The notes under the pieces: model-generated
Database searches by the model: none
Told to the model about the DNA's origin: nothing
Seen by the model: the letters and a program-made list of their open reading frames with translations, nothing else
NCBI RefSeq assembly: GCF_019029495.1
Contig: NZ_JAERQM010000003.1
Coordinates: 491,098-555,097, forward strand
Direction of reading: 5' to 3'
Source: Falsiroseomonas oleicola
GTDB taxonomy: Bacteria; Pseudomonadota; Alphaproteobacteria; Acetobacterales; Acetobacteraceae
Length of the DNA stretch: 64,000 bases
Program-made: the position numbers and the translations under genes
Shown here: positions 1 to 8,101 of the stretch, piece after piece
How positions within the stretch are numbered: position 1 is the stretch's first letter
Layout: each line of letters begins with the position of its first letter

Positions 1-356
1 AGCGGCACGCCCGGGATCGCGCGGATGGGCCGCACGCCGGCATAGAGGCCCAGGCGAAAGCGAAGGTCGAGCTGTGGCGCGATCTCGGTCCCGTCCGGAT
101 AGCGGATGCCGGGCCAGCCCATCGCCCCGAGCAGGATGGCGTCGCAGGCCTCGGCCTTGCGAAACGTGTCCTCGGTCATCGCCGTGCCGGTTTCCTGGTA
201 CAGGAAGGCGCCGGCCTGCAGGGTTTCGGTGGTGATGCCGAGGCCGTGGCGGCGCGCCAGGCGGTCGAGGACGAAGGACGCGGCCTCCGTCACCTCCACG
301 CCGATGCCATCCCCCGGCATCACGGCGATGCGGACGGCGTTCGAGGTCACAGCCAT
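1..356 (-). CDS. Isocitrate/isopropylmalate/tartrate dehydrogenase family protein (3' part outside window)
   Basis: Only the N-terminal ~118 residues are present; the gene runs off the left edge. The protein begins MAVTSNAVRIAVMPGDGIG, with the MPGDGIG nucleotide-fold start of the beta-decarboxylating dehydrogenases, and continues with LLGAMGWP and a VRPIRAIPG segment typical of LeuB/tartrate dehydrogenase proteins. These enzymes oxidise a 2-hydroxyacid with NAD and decarboxylate it. The ATG overlaps the stop of the upstream GntR gene by 10 bp, so the two are probably co-transcribed. The substrate (isopropylmalate, tartrate or another malate) cannot be decided from this fragment. A tartrate dehydratase lies 9 kb away, which makes a tartrate-type substrate thinkable but unproven. 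Confidence 0.8.
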   Translation of the reverse strand, partial: MAVTSNAVRIAVMPGDGIGVEVTEAASFVLDRLARRHGLGITTETLQAGAFLYQETGTAMTEDTFRKAEACDAILLGAMGWPGIRYPDGTEIAPQLDLRFRLGLYAGVRPIRAIPGVP

Positions 357-1036
357 GCCAGGCCACTCCGTTCAATGAGGTCGATGAGTTCCGCGCCGCC
401 GCGCTGGCGGTGCTGGCGATACAACTCGCGCGCGCCATCGGCATCACCGGCGCGGATGGCGACCAGCGTGGCGCGATGTTCGGCGGTGGAGCGTTCCGGC
501 AGGGGACGCATGTTCAGCGTGAACATCCGCGCCCGGTGCGACTGGTCCCAGACCTGCATCACCATGGCGGAGAGCCGCCTATTGCCGCAAAGCTCGGCCA
601 GGCCGAGATGGAATTCTTCATCCGCCCGCGCCCAGGCCACGCGGTCCCCGGTGCCGAGGGCGGCTTCCATGGCGTCGCAGGACGCCGCCAGGGGCCGCAG
701 CGCCGCCTCCGGAAGGCGGCGGCGGGCGAGGAGTTCGGCGGCCTTGGGCTCCAGGCTTTCCAGCACGTCGTAGATGTCGCGCATGTCAGCGGCCGAGATC
801 GGCTGCACCCGCATGCCGTGGCGCGGCGTGACCGTCACCAGCCCATCCTGCTGCAGGCGCAGCATCGCCTCCCGCACCGGGGTGCGGGACAGGCCGAGCT
901 GCATGGCCAGCTCCGCCTCCAGCCGCTGGGTGCCGGGAGGCAGCAGGTTGTCCAGGATCAGGGCCTTGAGCCGCTGATAGGCGGTCTCCGCCGCGGTCGC
1001 GCCGCGTGGGGGCGGAAGGGGGCTTTGGGCATTCAC
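347..1036 (-). CDS. GntR-family (FadR/FCD type) transcriptional regulator
   Basis: About 229 residues. An N-terminal winged helix carries the GntR signature around LGLSRTPVREAMLRLQQDG, followed by an all-helical FCD ligand domain with the metal-site pattern DEEFHLGL and a later EHRATL. FCD regulators usually sense small carboxylates and repress an adjacent catabolic gene. I chose the GTG at 1036. The only in-frame ATG (1102) would leave 14 bp before the divergent hydrolase gene and would put a 28-bp palindrome inside the coding sequence. Neither start has a clear ribosome site, so the start is uncertain. The gene's 3' end overlaps the dehydrogenase start, suggesting that the regulator and dehydrogenase form one transcript and the hydrolase/VOC pair the divergent one. 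Confidence 0.88.
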   Translation of the reverse strand: MNAQSPLPPPRGATAAETAYQRLKALILDNLLPPGTQRLEAELAMQLGLSRTPVREAMLRLQQDGLVTVTPRHGMRVQPISAADMRDIYDVLESLEPKAAELLARRRLPEAALRPLAASCDAMEAALGTGDRVAWARADEEFHLGLAELCGNRRLSAMVMQVWDQSHRARMFTLNMRPLPERSTAEHRATLVAIRAGDADGARELYRQHRQRGGAELIDLIERSGLAWL

Positions 1037-1037
1037 C

Positions 1038-1065
1038 CATGCATTAACGCATGCGTTGTTGCATG
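1038..1065. promoter_or_regulatory. 28-bp palindromic operator between divergent GntR and hydrolase genes
   Basis: The central 12 bp, AACGCATGCGTT (1046-1057), is a perfect palindrome. Extending outward, 24 of 28 positions pair, giving arms CATGCA..AACGCA on each side. It lies between the GTG of the GntR gene and the ATG at 1117, which is where a dimeric GntR regulator would control both promoters. Its role as operator is inferred from position and symmetry. Confidence 0.6.
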
Positions 1066-1116
1066 CGGCAAGAGGGCGGGCTTTTCCGCGACGACGCGGC
1101 ATGCGATCCGGGTGGC

Positions 1117-1878
1117 ATGGACAAGGTCTGGCGGGATTACGATCAGGCGGGGCTGGATGCCGCCTATGACCAGCGGGTCTGGGCGCCGGACATGGCCGCC
1201 TGGCTGGCGCGCTACCGTGCCGATACCGCCGCCGCGCGCGCGGCGCTGAAGCCGCAGGCGCTGTCCTACGGCCCGCATGACTGCGACCTCTATCCCGCCC
1301 AGGGCGCGCCGCGCGGGGTGCATCTGCACATCCATGGCGGCGCCTGGCGGGCGCTGGGGCGGGATGATTCGGGCTTCCTGGCGCCGGCCTTCTGCGCCGC
1401 CGGCTTCCGGGTGGCGGTGCCGGATTTCAGCCTGCTGCCGGCCCGGCGCCTGCCGGATGTGGTGGCGGAGCTGCGCGCCTGCGTCGCCTGGCTGCGGCCG
1501 CGCGGGCCGATCCACCTGTCGGGCCATTCCTCCGGCGCGCATCTGGCCGCCGTGCTGGCCACGGAGATGGCGTTCGCGAGTGTCACCCTGGTGTCCGGCG
1601 TCTATGACATGGAACCGGTGCTGCTCTCCGCCCGCCGGCTGTATGTGGAGTTGACGGCGGAGGAGGCCCTGGCACTGAGTCCGATCCGCCATGCCGCCCG
1701 CATCCATGCGCCGCTGCGCCTCGCCTGGGGTACTGACGAAAGTCCGGAATTCATCCGGCAGTCGGAGGCGATGGCGGCGGCGACCGGCGCCGAGACCTTC
1801 GTGTTGCCTGGCCAGAACCATTTTGGCGCCGCCTATGCACCGGCGCAGGGCGCGCTCCATGCTGCGTTGACCGCTTGA
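1117..1878 (+). CDS. Alpha/beta hydrolase, kynurenine-formamidase-like
   Basis: About 253 residues. It has the oxyanion-hole motif HGGAW and the nucleophile elbow GHSSGAH, with a C-terminal acid (GTDESPEF) and histidine (GQNHFG) completing the triad. The arrangement matches the arylformamidase-like branch of alpha/beta hydrolases, cytoplasmic esterases or amidases without signal peptide. I start at the ATG at 1117 (MDKVWRDYDQ), where similarity to the family would begin; upstream in-frame ATGs at 1051 and 1063 lie in or next to the palindromic operator. It is followed after 11 bp by the VOC gene and is probably under GntR control. The substrate is unknown. Confidence 0.8.
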   Translation: MDKVWRDYDQAGLDAAYDQRVWAPDMAAWLARYRADTAAARAALKPQALSYGPHDCDLYPAQGAPRGVHLHIHGGAWRALGRDDSGFLAPAFCAAGFRVAVPDFSLLPARRLPDVVAELRACVAWLRPRGPIHLSGHSSGAHLAAVLATEMAFASVTLVSGVYDMEPVLLSARRLYVELTAEEALALSPIRHAARIHAPLRLAWGTDESPEFIRQSEAMAAATGAETFVLPGQNHFGAAYAPAQGALHAALTA

Positions 1879-1889
1879 GGACCCTCCCC

Positions 1890-2273
1890 ATGACACCCGG
1901 CTACGCCATCACCTTCTTCTACTACCCCGACCTGTCGGCGGTGATTCCCTTCTACGAGCAGACGCTCGGCTTCGAACTGGTGCTGGATCAGGGCATGGCC
2001 CGCATCTACCGCATCGCGCCGGGCAGCTATTTCGGCATTGTCGATGGCAACAAGGGCCATCTGAAACACCAGCCGACCAGCGCCGTGCTGCTGACCATCG
2101 TGGCGGAGGATGTGGCGGGCTGGCATGCGAAGCTGGTGGCGGCGGGCGTGCCGAAGCTCGGGGCCATCCAGCGTGGGACCTATTGCGAGCACTTCTTCTT
2201 CGAGGATCCGGCGGGCTACGCGATCGAGGTGCAGCGGTTTCACGATCCGGCGGTGGCGAAGCTTTTCGGGTGA
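1890..2273 (+). CDS. VOC superfamily (glyoxalase/dioxygenase fold) protein
   Basis: 127 residues from the ATG preceded by GAGGACC; an upstream in-frame TTG at 1875 is less likely. Two beta-alpha-beta-beta-beta modules are visible: an N-terminal FYEQTLGFEL and a C-terminal FFFEDPAGYAIEVQRF, the usual signature of vicinal-oxygen-chelate proteins with the metal-binding Glu near the end. Such proteins act as glyoxalases, extradiol dioxygenases, isomerases or resistance proteins, and the reaction cannot be inferred from sequence alone. It lies 11 bp after the hydrolase and likely belongs to the same GntR-controlled operon. The transcript probably ends at the double hairpin beginning at 2280. Confidence 0.8.
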   Translation: MTPGYAITFFYYPDLSAVIPFYEQTLGFELVLDQGMARIYRIAPGSYFGIVDGNKGHLKHQPTSAVLLTIVAEDVAGWHAKLVAAGVPKLGAIQRGTYCEHFFFEDPAGYAIEVQRFHDPAVAKLFG

Positions 2274-2279
2274 TGGGGT

Positions 2280-2336
2280 CCGAGAGGGGCGTTGCCCCTC
2301 TCGGGCTCTCCCCACCAAGGGCCAGTGGGCCCTTGG
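2280..2336. terminator. Double-hairpin element (family 2), bidirectional terminator between convergent genes
   Basis: Two adjacent hairpins. CCGAGAGGGGC (2280-2290) pairs with GCCCCTCTCGG (2294-2304) around the loop GTT. CCAAGGGCC (2315-2323) pairs with GGCCCTTGG (2328-2336) around AGTG. It lies between the convergent VOC and MFS genes. Read on the minus strand it matches the element at 53999-54060 almost base for base, including a compensating C-G to T-A change in one stem. Confidence 0.75.
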
Positions 2337-2352
2337 AACCCCGGACCTGGGC

Positions 2353-3558
2353 TCACGCCGGGCGGCGCAGCTCCTGCACCAGGGCCATCGTCGCGGTGGC
2401 CAGCATGAAGGCGCCGCCGAGCAGGAACACGGCCTCCGGCCGCCCACTGTCCACAAGCCAGCCGAAGACCGGTGGCGCGACCATGCCGCCGATGTTGAAG
2501 CCGGTGGAAACTACGCCGAAGACCGCGCCGGACTGGCCCGGCGGGGCCGCGGCGCGCACCATCATGTCCCGCGACGGCATGCAGAGGCCGGTCATCACCC
2601 CGGCCAACCCCAGCACCCCCACCACCAGCCAGGCCGGCATGGCCAGCAATCCGACGGCAATGGTCAGAACGCCCGCAATCCCGAAGCCGCCCATCGCCAC
2701 CAGCCCGTGCCGCTTCGCCCGGTCCGCCAGCACCCCGCCGAGCAGCACCCCGCCGGCCGAGCCGGAGAGCAGGGCCGTCAGCGCGATGGAGGCCATGCCG
2801 AGGCTCATGCCGCCCGCGGCCACCAGGGCCGAGATGGCGAAGGCGTTCATGCCGCCGACCGATAGCGCGATCAGCACGAAGAAGCCGGTGAGCGACAGCA
2901 CGGCCGGGTTCAGCACGCGCGTCTGCTGCCCGGCGACGGGCTTCGGCGCCACGCCCTTCACCGGGTCCGCCGGGCAGGTCGCCAGCACCCAGATCGCGAC
3001 CAGCCAGGCGATACCCCCCGCCACCATCAGCGCGCCGGAAAGCCCCAGCCAGGCCGCCAGCCCGAGCATCAGGAAGGGCGCCACCGCCCCGCCGGCGAAA
3101 CCGGCAAAAGTGTGCAGCGAAAAGGCGCGCCCCATGCGCGGCCCGGCCATGGCGGTGTTGAGGATGGCGTAGTCCGCCGGGTGGTAGACGGCATTGGCCA
3201 GCCCGGCGAGCGCCCCCGCCAGCAGCACCATCGGATAGCTCGGCGACAGGCCCACCAGCGTGAAGGCCGCGCCCCCGACGACCAGCCCCGCCGCCAATAC
3301 CCGCCGTGGCCCGATCCGATCGACGAGAAAACCCATCGGCGCCTGGGTGAAGGCGGAGACGATGCTGAACAGGGTGATGGCCAGCCCCAGCTCCACGAAG
3401 CCGACGCCAAGCTGGGCCTGCAGCAGCGGAAACAGCGGCGGCAGCACCAGGATGTGCAGATGGCTGACCGCATGGGCGGCGCCGATGGCGCCCAGGGTGC
3501 GGCGTTCCGTGGGGCTCCAGGCCGCGCCCGAAAGGCCGGTATCCGCCGTTATGCTCAC
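2353..3558 (-). CDS. Major facilitator superfamily transporter
   Basis: About 401 residues and 12 predicted membrane helices, with the loop 2-3 motif [16 protein letters not shown] (MFS motif A type) and a related [12 protein letters not shown] in the second half. The protein resembles bacterial drug/metabolite exporters (FSR/YnfM-like) or sugar-phosphate type carriers. An inner-membrane proton-coupled role is inferred from the family. The first ATG-like start is far inside, so the gene begins at a GTG (3558) or a TTG (3612). I give the GTG, which has a weak GGTGGA site upstream. It is transcribed alone, convergent with the VOC gene and upstream of the tandem hairpin cassettes at 3674-3867. 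The substrate is unknown. Confidence 0.82.
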   Translation of the reverse strand: MSITADTGLSGAAWSPTERRTLGAIGAAHAVSHLHILVLPPLFPLLQAQLGVGFVELGLAITLFSIVSAFTQAPMGFLVDRIGPRRVLAAGLVVGGAAFTLVGLSPSYPMVLLAGALAGLANAVYHPADYAILNTAMAGPRMGRAFSLHTFAGFAGGAVAPFLMLGLAAWLGLSGALMVAGGIAWLVAIWVLATCPADPVKGVAPKPVAGQQTRVLNPAVLSLTGFFVLIALSVGGMNAFAISALVAAGGMSLGMASIALTALLSGSAGGVLLGGVLADRAKRHGLVAMGGFGIAGVLTIAVGLLAMPAWLVVGVLGLAGVMTGLCMPSRDMMVRAAAPPGQSGAVFGVVSTGFNIGGMVAPPVFGWLVDSGRPEAVFLLGGAFMLATATMALVQELRRPA

Positions 3559-3673
3559 TGCGCATCCACCCGCTTTTGCAGCCCGGATAGACCCGGGGAC
3601 AGCCACCGACAAGGTGGGGCCGCCCCGGCGGATGTCACGGCTCCGCGCAGGTCACGGCAAGGCAGCACAACAT

Positions 3674-3763
3674 GCGGCCCGCACAGCGGGCCGAGCGGCC
3701 GAATGGCCGCCGCCGCAAGTGCGGCGAGCCAAGCGCGCGGAGCGCGCGCCCGGCGCCTGAGGG
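3674..3763 (+). repeat. Four-hairpin cassette, copy A (family 1)
   Basis: Ninety nucleotides that fold into four successive hairpins: GGCCCGC-aca-GCGGGCC, GCGGCC-gaat-GGCCGC, CGCCGC-aagt-GCGGCG and GCGCGC-gga-GCGCGC. Conserved linkers GAG and AGCCAA and the tail CGCCCGGCGCCTGAGGG follow the stems. The same order, loops and tail occur at 3778, 12332, 20195 and (minus strand) 38635. It lies beyond the 3' end of polA, in tandem with copy B. I do not recognise it as a described RNA family. A role as terminator, RNA-stabilising element or non-autonomous mobile repeat is inference. Confidence 0.85.
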
Positions 3764-3777
3764 TTTGATGTCAAAAT

Positions 3778-3867
3778 GCGGCCCGCATCGCGGGCCGAGC
3801 GGCCGAATGGCCGCCGCCGCTTATGCGGCGAGCCAAGCCGCCGGAGGCGGCGCCCGGCGCCTGAGGG
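3778..3867 (+). repeat. Four-hairpin cassette, copy B (family 1), tandem with copy A
   Basis: Starts 104 bp after copy A. Stem 1 is GGCCCGC-atc-GCGGGCC, stem 2 GCGGCC-gaat-GGCCGC, stem 3 CGCCGC-ttat-GCGGCG and stem 4 GCCGCC-gga-GGCGGC. Relative to copy A, stem 4 has changed on both sides and kept pairing, and loop 3 changed freely from AAGT to TTAT. The cassette ends 7 bp from the polA stop codon, so its reverse complement would be the first structure in the polA 3' untranslated region. Confidence 0.85.
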
Positions 3868-3874
3868 CATATAC

Positions 3875-6709
3875 TCAATGCGCCTCGGACCAGGAGGCGC
3901 CGTGGCCGATCTCGACGGCCAGTGGCACGGAGAGGCTGGCGACGCCCTCCATGATGGATTTCACCAGCGCCGAGGTCGCCTCCACCTCCGCCGTCGGCAC
4001 CTCGAACACCAATTCGTCATGCACCTGAAGCAGCATCCGCGCGCCAAGCCCGGCCTCCCGCAAGGCCAGCGGCAGGCGCACCATGGCGCGCTTGATCACC
4101 TCCGCCGCGCCGCCCTGGAAGGGGGCGTTGATGGCGGCGCGCTCCGCCCCGCCGCGACGCACGGGGTCCTTGCTGGCGATGTCGGCGATCCACAGCTTGC
4201 GGCCGAAGGGGGTCTGGACGTAGCCGGTGCTGCGCGCGTCCTCCTTCAGCTTTTCCATGCAGGCGCGGATGCCGGGATACTGGCCGAAATAGGCGTCGAT
4301 GATCGCCCGCGCCTCGCCCGGCCCGATCCCGAGCCGCGCGCCCAGGCCGAAGGCGGACATGCCATAGATGATGCCGAAATTGATCGTCTTGGCGCGCCGC
4401 CGCGCTTCCTTGTCCACCGCCTCCGGCGCCAGGTGGAAGATGTCCGCCGCCGTCCGCGAATGGATGTCCTGGCCCTTGGCAAAGGCGTCCTTCAGCGCCG
4501 GCACATCGGCGACATGGGCCAGGATGCGCAGCTCGATCTGGCTGTAATCCGCCGCCAGCAGCACATGGCCGGGCTCCGCCACGAAGGCGCGACGGATGCG
4601 GGCGCCTTCCTCGGTGCGGACCGGGATGTTCTGCAGGTTCGGATCGCTGGAGGACAGGCGCCCGGTGGAGGTCAGCGCCATGGCGAAATCGGTATGCACC
4701 CGCCCCTGGGCATCCGCCGCCTGGGCCAGGGCATCGACATAGGTGGATTTCAGCTTGGCGATCTGCCGCCAGTCCAGCACCCGACGCGGCAAAGCGTGGC
4801 CCTGCACGGCCAGTTCTTCCAACACGCTGGCATCGGTGCCCCAGGCGCCGGTCAGCTTGCTGCGCTTGCCGCCAGGCAGCTTCTGTTCATCGAACAGGAT
4901 TTCGCCAAGCTGCTTCGGCGAGCCGACATTGAAGGGCTTGCCCGCCAGCTCATGGATCTCGCGCTCGTACCGCGCCAGCTTCTCCGTGAAATCGACGCCG
5001 ATCCGCGACAATTCGGCGGCGTCGATCTTGATGCCGGCGATTTCCATGTCACGCAGCACCGCCACCATGCGGCGTTCCACCTGCTCATACAGCGTCAGCG
5101 CCCGCGCGCCGCGCAACTCCGGCCGCAGCGCGTGCCACAGGCGCAGCGTCACATCCGCATCCTCGGCGGCGTAGGCGGTGGCCTTGTCCAGCGGCACCTT
5201 GCTGAAGGTGATGCGGTTCCGGCCGGTGCCGGTGACGCTGTCGAAGGTGATGCAGCTGTGGCCCAGATGCAGCAGCGCCAGTTCGTCCATGCCGTGCCCG
5301 TGCTTGCCGGCGCGCAGCGCGTAGGACATCAGCATGGTGTCATCCACGGGCGCCACGGCGATGCCGCCATTCTCCGCCCGCCACAGCACTTCCAGGTCGT
5401 ATTTGGCGTTGTGCAGCACCTTGAGGACGGAGGGGTCCTCCAGCAGCGGCTTGATCTCGGCCAGCGCCGCTTCGGCGTCGATCTGTTCGGGATGCGCCGC
5501 GCCCATCAGGTCGCCGCTGCCCTCATGCCGCAGCGGCACGTAGCAGGCGCGGCCCGGGGCGGTGGCGAGCGAAAAGCCGACCAGTCGCGCCTTCATGGCG
5601 TTGAGGTTGTCGGTCTCCGTGTCGAAGCCCACCACGCCGGCCGCCTGGGCCGCGGTGATCCATTCGCGCAGGGCCTCGATGGTGGTGACGGTGGCGTAGT
5701 CGCCGAAGGGCGTCGCCTCGGCGGTCGCGACCGGCGCCTCGCTCGCCGGCGCGGGCGGGCGAAAACCGTTGCCGCGCGTGACCGCGCTGGCATCGCCCAG
5801 GCCGAGGCGGGCCAGCAGGCTGCGAAAACCATTTTCGCGCAGGAATTTCTCGAGCGTCGCCGGATGCGGCGCGCGGGTCAGCATCTTCTCGATCGGGCAG
5901 GGCAGCGGCGCATGGGCGTCGAGCTGCACCAGCCGCTTGCTGATCCGCGCCTTCTCCGCATTCAGCTCCAGCGCTTCCCGCCGCTTCGGCTGTTTGATCT
6001 TGGCGGTATTGGCCAGCAGCGTTTCGAGGTCGCCGTATTCGTTGATGAGCTGCGCTGCGGTCTTGATGCCGATGCCAGGGACGCCTGGCACATTGTCGGT
6101 GCTGTCACCGGCCAGGGCCTGCACCTCCACCACCTTGTCGGGTGTCACGCCGAACTTCTCAAAGACTTCCGGCTCGCGGATCGGCTTCTGCTTGATCGGG
6201 TCCAGCATCTGCACGCCGGGGCCGATGAGCTGCATCAGGTCCTTGTCGGAGGAGACGATCGAGACCTCGCCACCCTCCTCCACGAAGACGCGGGCATAGG
6301 CGGCGATCAGGTCATCCGCCTCGAAGCCCGGCTGTTCGGCCTGGCAGACGCCGAGCGCTTCCGTCGCCTCCCGGATCAGGGCGAATTGCGGGATCAGCTC
6401 GGGCGGCGGCTCGGGCCGGTGCGCCTTGTAGTCAGGGTAGAAATCATTCCGGAACGTCAGCCGCGCGCTGTCGAAGACCACCGCGATATGGGTGGCGGCG
6501 TGGCGCGACAGGAATTGCGACAACATCTGGGTGAAGCCGAAGACGGCATTCACATGCGTGCCATCCGGCCGCGTCATCGGCGGCAGGGCGTGGAAGGCGC
6601 GAAAAATGTAGCCGGAGCCGTCGACCAGGATCAGCCGCTTCTGCCCCGCCGCGACCGGCGGGACGGCTTCCTCGACGGCGGTGGCCGGGGGCAGGGCGGC
6701 TTCGGTCAT
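3875..6709 (-). CDS. polA: DNA polymerase I
   Basis: 944 residues, full length, with all three domains. The 5'-3' nuclease spans about 1-300: LILVDGSGYIFRAFHALPP near residue 26, and GDSTDNVPGVPGIGIKTA near 201 with the metal-binding acidic residues. The 3'-5' proofreading domain is intact: DTE at 363-365, HNAKYDLEV around 434-438, and YAAEDADVTLRLW later. Polymerase motif A is DYSQIELRILAHVA, motif B carries RRRAKTINFGIIYG, and motif C LLQVHDELVFE has its His near 897. It fills gaps and removes RNA primers during replication and repair. The ATG is 2 nt after the stop of the small zinc protein gene, so the two are coupled. The tandem hairpin cassettes follow the stop. Confidence 0.98.
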   Translation of the reverse strand: MTEAALPPATAVEEAVPPVAAGQKRLILVDGSGYIFRAFHALPPMTRPDGTHVNAVFGFTQMLSQFLSRHAATHIAVVFDSARLTFRNDFYPDYKAHRPEPPPELIPQFALIREATEALGVCQAEQPGFEADDLIAAYARVFVEEGGEVSIVSSDKDLMQLIGPGVQMLDPIKQKPIREPEVFEKFGVTPDKVVEVQALAGDSTDNVPGVPGIGIKTAAQLINEYGDLETLLANTAKIKQPKRREALELNAEKARISKRLVQLDAHAPLPCPIEKMLTRAPHPATLEKFLRENGFRSLLARLGLGDASAVTRGNGFRPPAPASEAPVATAEATPFGDYATVTTIEALREWITAAQAAGVVGFDTETDNLNAMKARLVGFSLATAPGRACYVPLRHEGSGDLMGAAHPEQIDAEAALAEIKPLLEDPSVLKVLHNAKYDLEVLWRAENGGIAVAPVDDTMLMSYALRAGKHGHGMDELALLHLGHSCITFDSVTGTGRNRITFSKVPLDKATAYAAEDADVTLRLWHALRPELRGARALTLYEQVERRMVAVLRDMEIAGIKIDAAELSRIGVDFTEKLARYEREIHELAGKPFNVGSPKQLGEILFDEQKLPGGKRSKLTGAWGTDASVLEELAVQGHALPRRVLDWRQIAKLKSTYVDALAQAADAQGRVHTDFAMALTSTGRLSSSDPNLQNIPVRTEEGARIRRAFVAEPGHVLLAADYSQIELRILAHVADVPALKDAFAKGQDIHSRTAADIFHLAPEAVDKEARRRAKTINFGIIYGMSAFGLGARLGIGPGEARAIIDAYFGQYPGIRACMEKLKEDARSTGYVQTPFGRKLWIADIASKDPVRRGGAERAAINAPFQGGAAEVIKRAMVRLPLALREAGLGARMLLQVHDELVFEVPTAEVEATSALVKSIMEGVASLSVPLAVEIGHGASWSEAH

Positions 6710-6711
6710 GC

Positions 6712-6936
6712 TCAGTGTCCGCTATCCTCGCCTGCACCCTCGGCGAGGCGGTAGGTGCGGGAGCAATAGGGGCAGGTCACCTGCCGGTCCTCGATGCGCA
6801 GATAGACCAGCGGATGGCCCAGCGCGCCGCCGCCGCCATCACAGCCCGGGACGCGTGTGGTGACTTCCAGAACGTCCTCCGGCGTCACACCGGGCAGGGC
6901 GACCGGGGTGTAGCCGGTCTGTCGCGCATCGCGCAT
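6712..6936 (-). CDS. zf-CHCC domain small zinc-binding protein
   Basis: About 74 residues. The C-terminal half has the CHCC zinc-finger pattern: C (in VPGCDGGGG), then GHPLVYL with the His, then CPYC near the end. This is the domain found in the mitochondrial complex I accessory subunit NDUFS6 and in many small alphaproteobacterial proteins, presumed to bind one zinc. I prefer the second ATG (6936) because GAGGACC lies 4 nt before it; the first ATG at 6948 would add four residues. The stop is 2 nt before polA, implying co-transcription. That arrangement does not by itself imply a replication role. Confidence 0.82.
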   Translation of the reverse strand: MRDARQTGYTPVALPGVTPEDVLEVTTRVPGCDGGGGALGHPLVYLRIEDRQVTCPYCSRTYRLAEGAGEDSGH

Positions 6937-7090
6937 GGCGGTCCTCATGGGCTGGGGCCGGGCTGGGGCAGGCCGGCCATGGCGGGAACATAGGGGGGGC
7001 GGAGGGGCACGGCCAGCCCCGACCTTGCGGGGCGAGGCCGGTCTGCGTTAGCCGTGGGACGCTTCAGGCGGCAGAAGGGTTTGGCGCGGA

Positions 7091-8098
7091 ATGGCTTGGC
7101 GGCGTGGTGTCCTGGCCCTGCTCGCTTTGCTGCTGGCTGCCGCCTGCACCCCCGTGGTGCTGCCCGCCGGCCCCGCCATCGTCATGCCCTTCCTGCGCGG
7201 GGAGGCGGTGGTGACCGCCGATGGCGCGGTGCTGCCGATGCGCAGCTTCGCGCCCGAAACCCCTCCGCGGGCCGTTCTGCTGGCGCTGCACGGCTTCAAC
7301 GACCATTCCGGCAATTTCCTGGCCGACAGCATCGACCAGCTCACGACCGGCGGGCTGCTGGTCTATGCCTATGACCAGCGCGGCTTCGGCCGGTCCCCCA
7401 ACCGGGGCTACTGGCCGGGGGCGGAGACCATGGCCGAGGATGCCATCATCGCCGCCCGCCTGCTGCGCGCCCGCCACCCCGACCTGCCGTTGTTCCTGAT
7501 GGGGGAGAGCATGGGCGGCGCCGTTTCCATCCTGGCCGGCACGGCGGCGGAGGCGGCGCCGGTGGATGGCTATGTGCTGCTGGCCCCGGCGCTTTGGGGG
7601 CGGGAGAGCATGAACGCCGTGATGCGCGGCGGGCTGTGGCTGGCCGCGCGCACCATGCCGATCCTCGGCTTCCAGGGCGGGGTGGGCGGCGTGGTCGCCA
7701 GCGACAATGCGGCAGCGCTGCGCCGGCTGGGCCGCGACCCGCTGGTGATCCGCCGCACGCGGGTGGATGCGGCGGTGGGGCTGGTCGATCTGATGGACGC
7801 GGCCAGTGCGGCCCTGCCCACCTGCTGCCGCGGGGTGGGCAACCGCCCCATGCCGGTACTTTTGCTTTACGGCGACAAGGATTCGCTGATCCCGGCCCGG
7901 CCGGTGCGCGCCGCGCTGCGCCGCCTGCCGCCGGACAGCCCGGTGAGGATCGCCATCCATGAGGAAGGTTTTCATCTGCTGCTGACCGACAGCAACCGCG
8001 AGGCGGTGGTGGGCGACATTCTGGCGTTTACCGCTGATCCCCGCGCGCCCTTGCCCTCGGGCGCCGAGGATTTCGCCCGGGGCTGGCTGGCGCGGTAG
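7091..8098 (+). CDS. Lipoprotein alpha/beta hydrolase (monoacylglycerol-lipase / S33-like)
   Basis: 335 residues. The N-terminus has a hydrophobic signal segment ending in LLLAAACTP, a lipobox with the lipidated Cys at about 19, so the protein is expected to be anchored on the periplasmic side. The hydrolase core shows LALHGFNDHSGNF (oxyanion region), YDQRGFGRSP, the nucleophile elbow GESMGG, an acid in YGDKDSLIP and a His in EEGFHLL, all in monoglyceride-lipase order. It probably cleaves lysophospholipids or monoacylglycerols. It is a single gene, divergent from the zinc protein/polA pair and convergent with the prpF-like gene only 3 bp from its stop. Confidence 0.85.
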   Translation: MAWRRGVLALLALLLAAACTPVVLPAGPAIVMPFLRGEAVVTADGAVLPMRSFAPETPPRAVLLALHGFNDHSGNFLADSIDQLTTGGLLVYAYDQRGFGRSPNRGYWPGAETMAEDAIIAARLLRARHPDLPLFLMGESMGGAVSILAGTAAEAAPVDGYVLLAPALWGRESMNAVMRGGLWLAARTMPILGFQGGVGGVVASDNAAALRRLGRDPLVIRRTRVDAAVGLVDLMDAASAALPTCCRGVGNRPMPVLLLYGDKDSLIPARPVRAALRRLPPDSPVRIAIHEEGFHLLLTDSNREAVVGDILAFTADPRAPLPSGAEDFARGWLAR

Positions 8099-8101
8099 GG
8101 C

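Noticed and set aside
3776-6754. A 992-codon open frame on the plus strand opposite polA
   Set aside because: It mirrors the polA frame, begins inside a hairpin cassette and has no domain.
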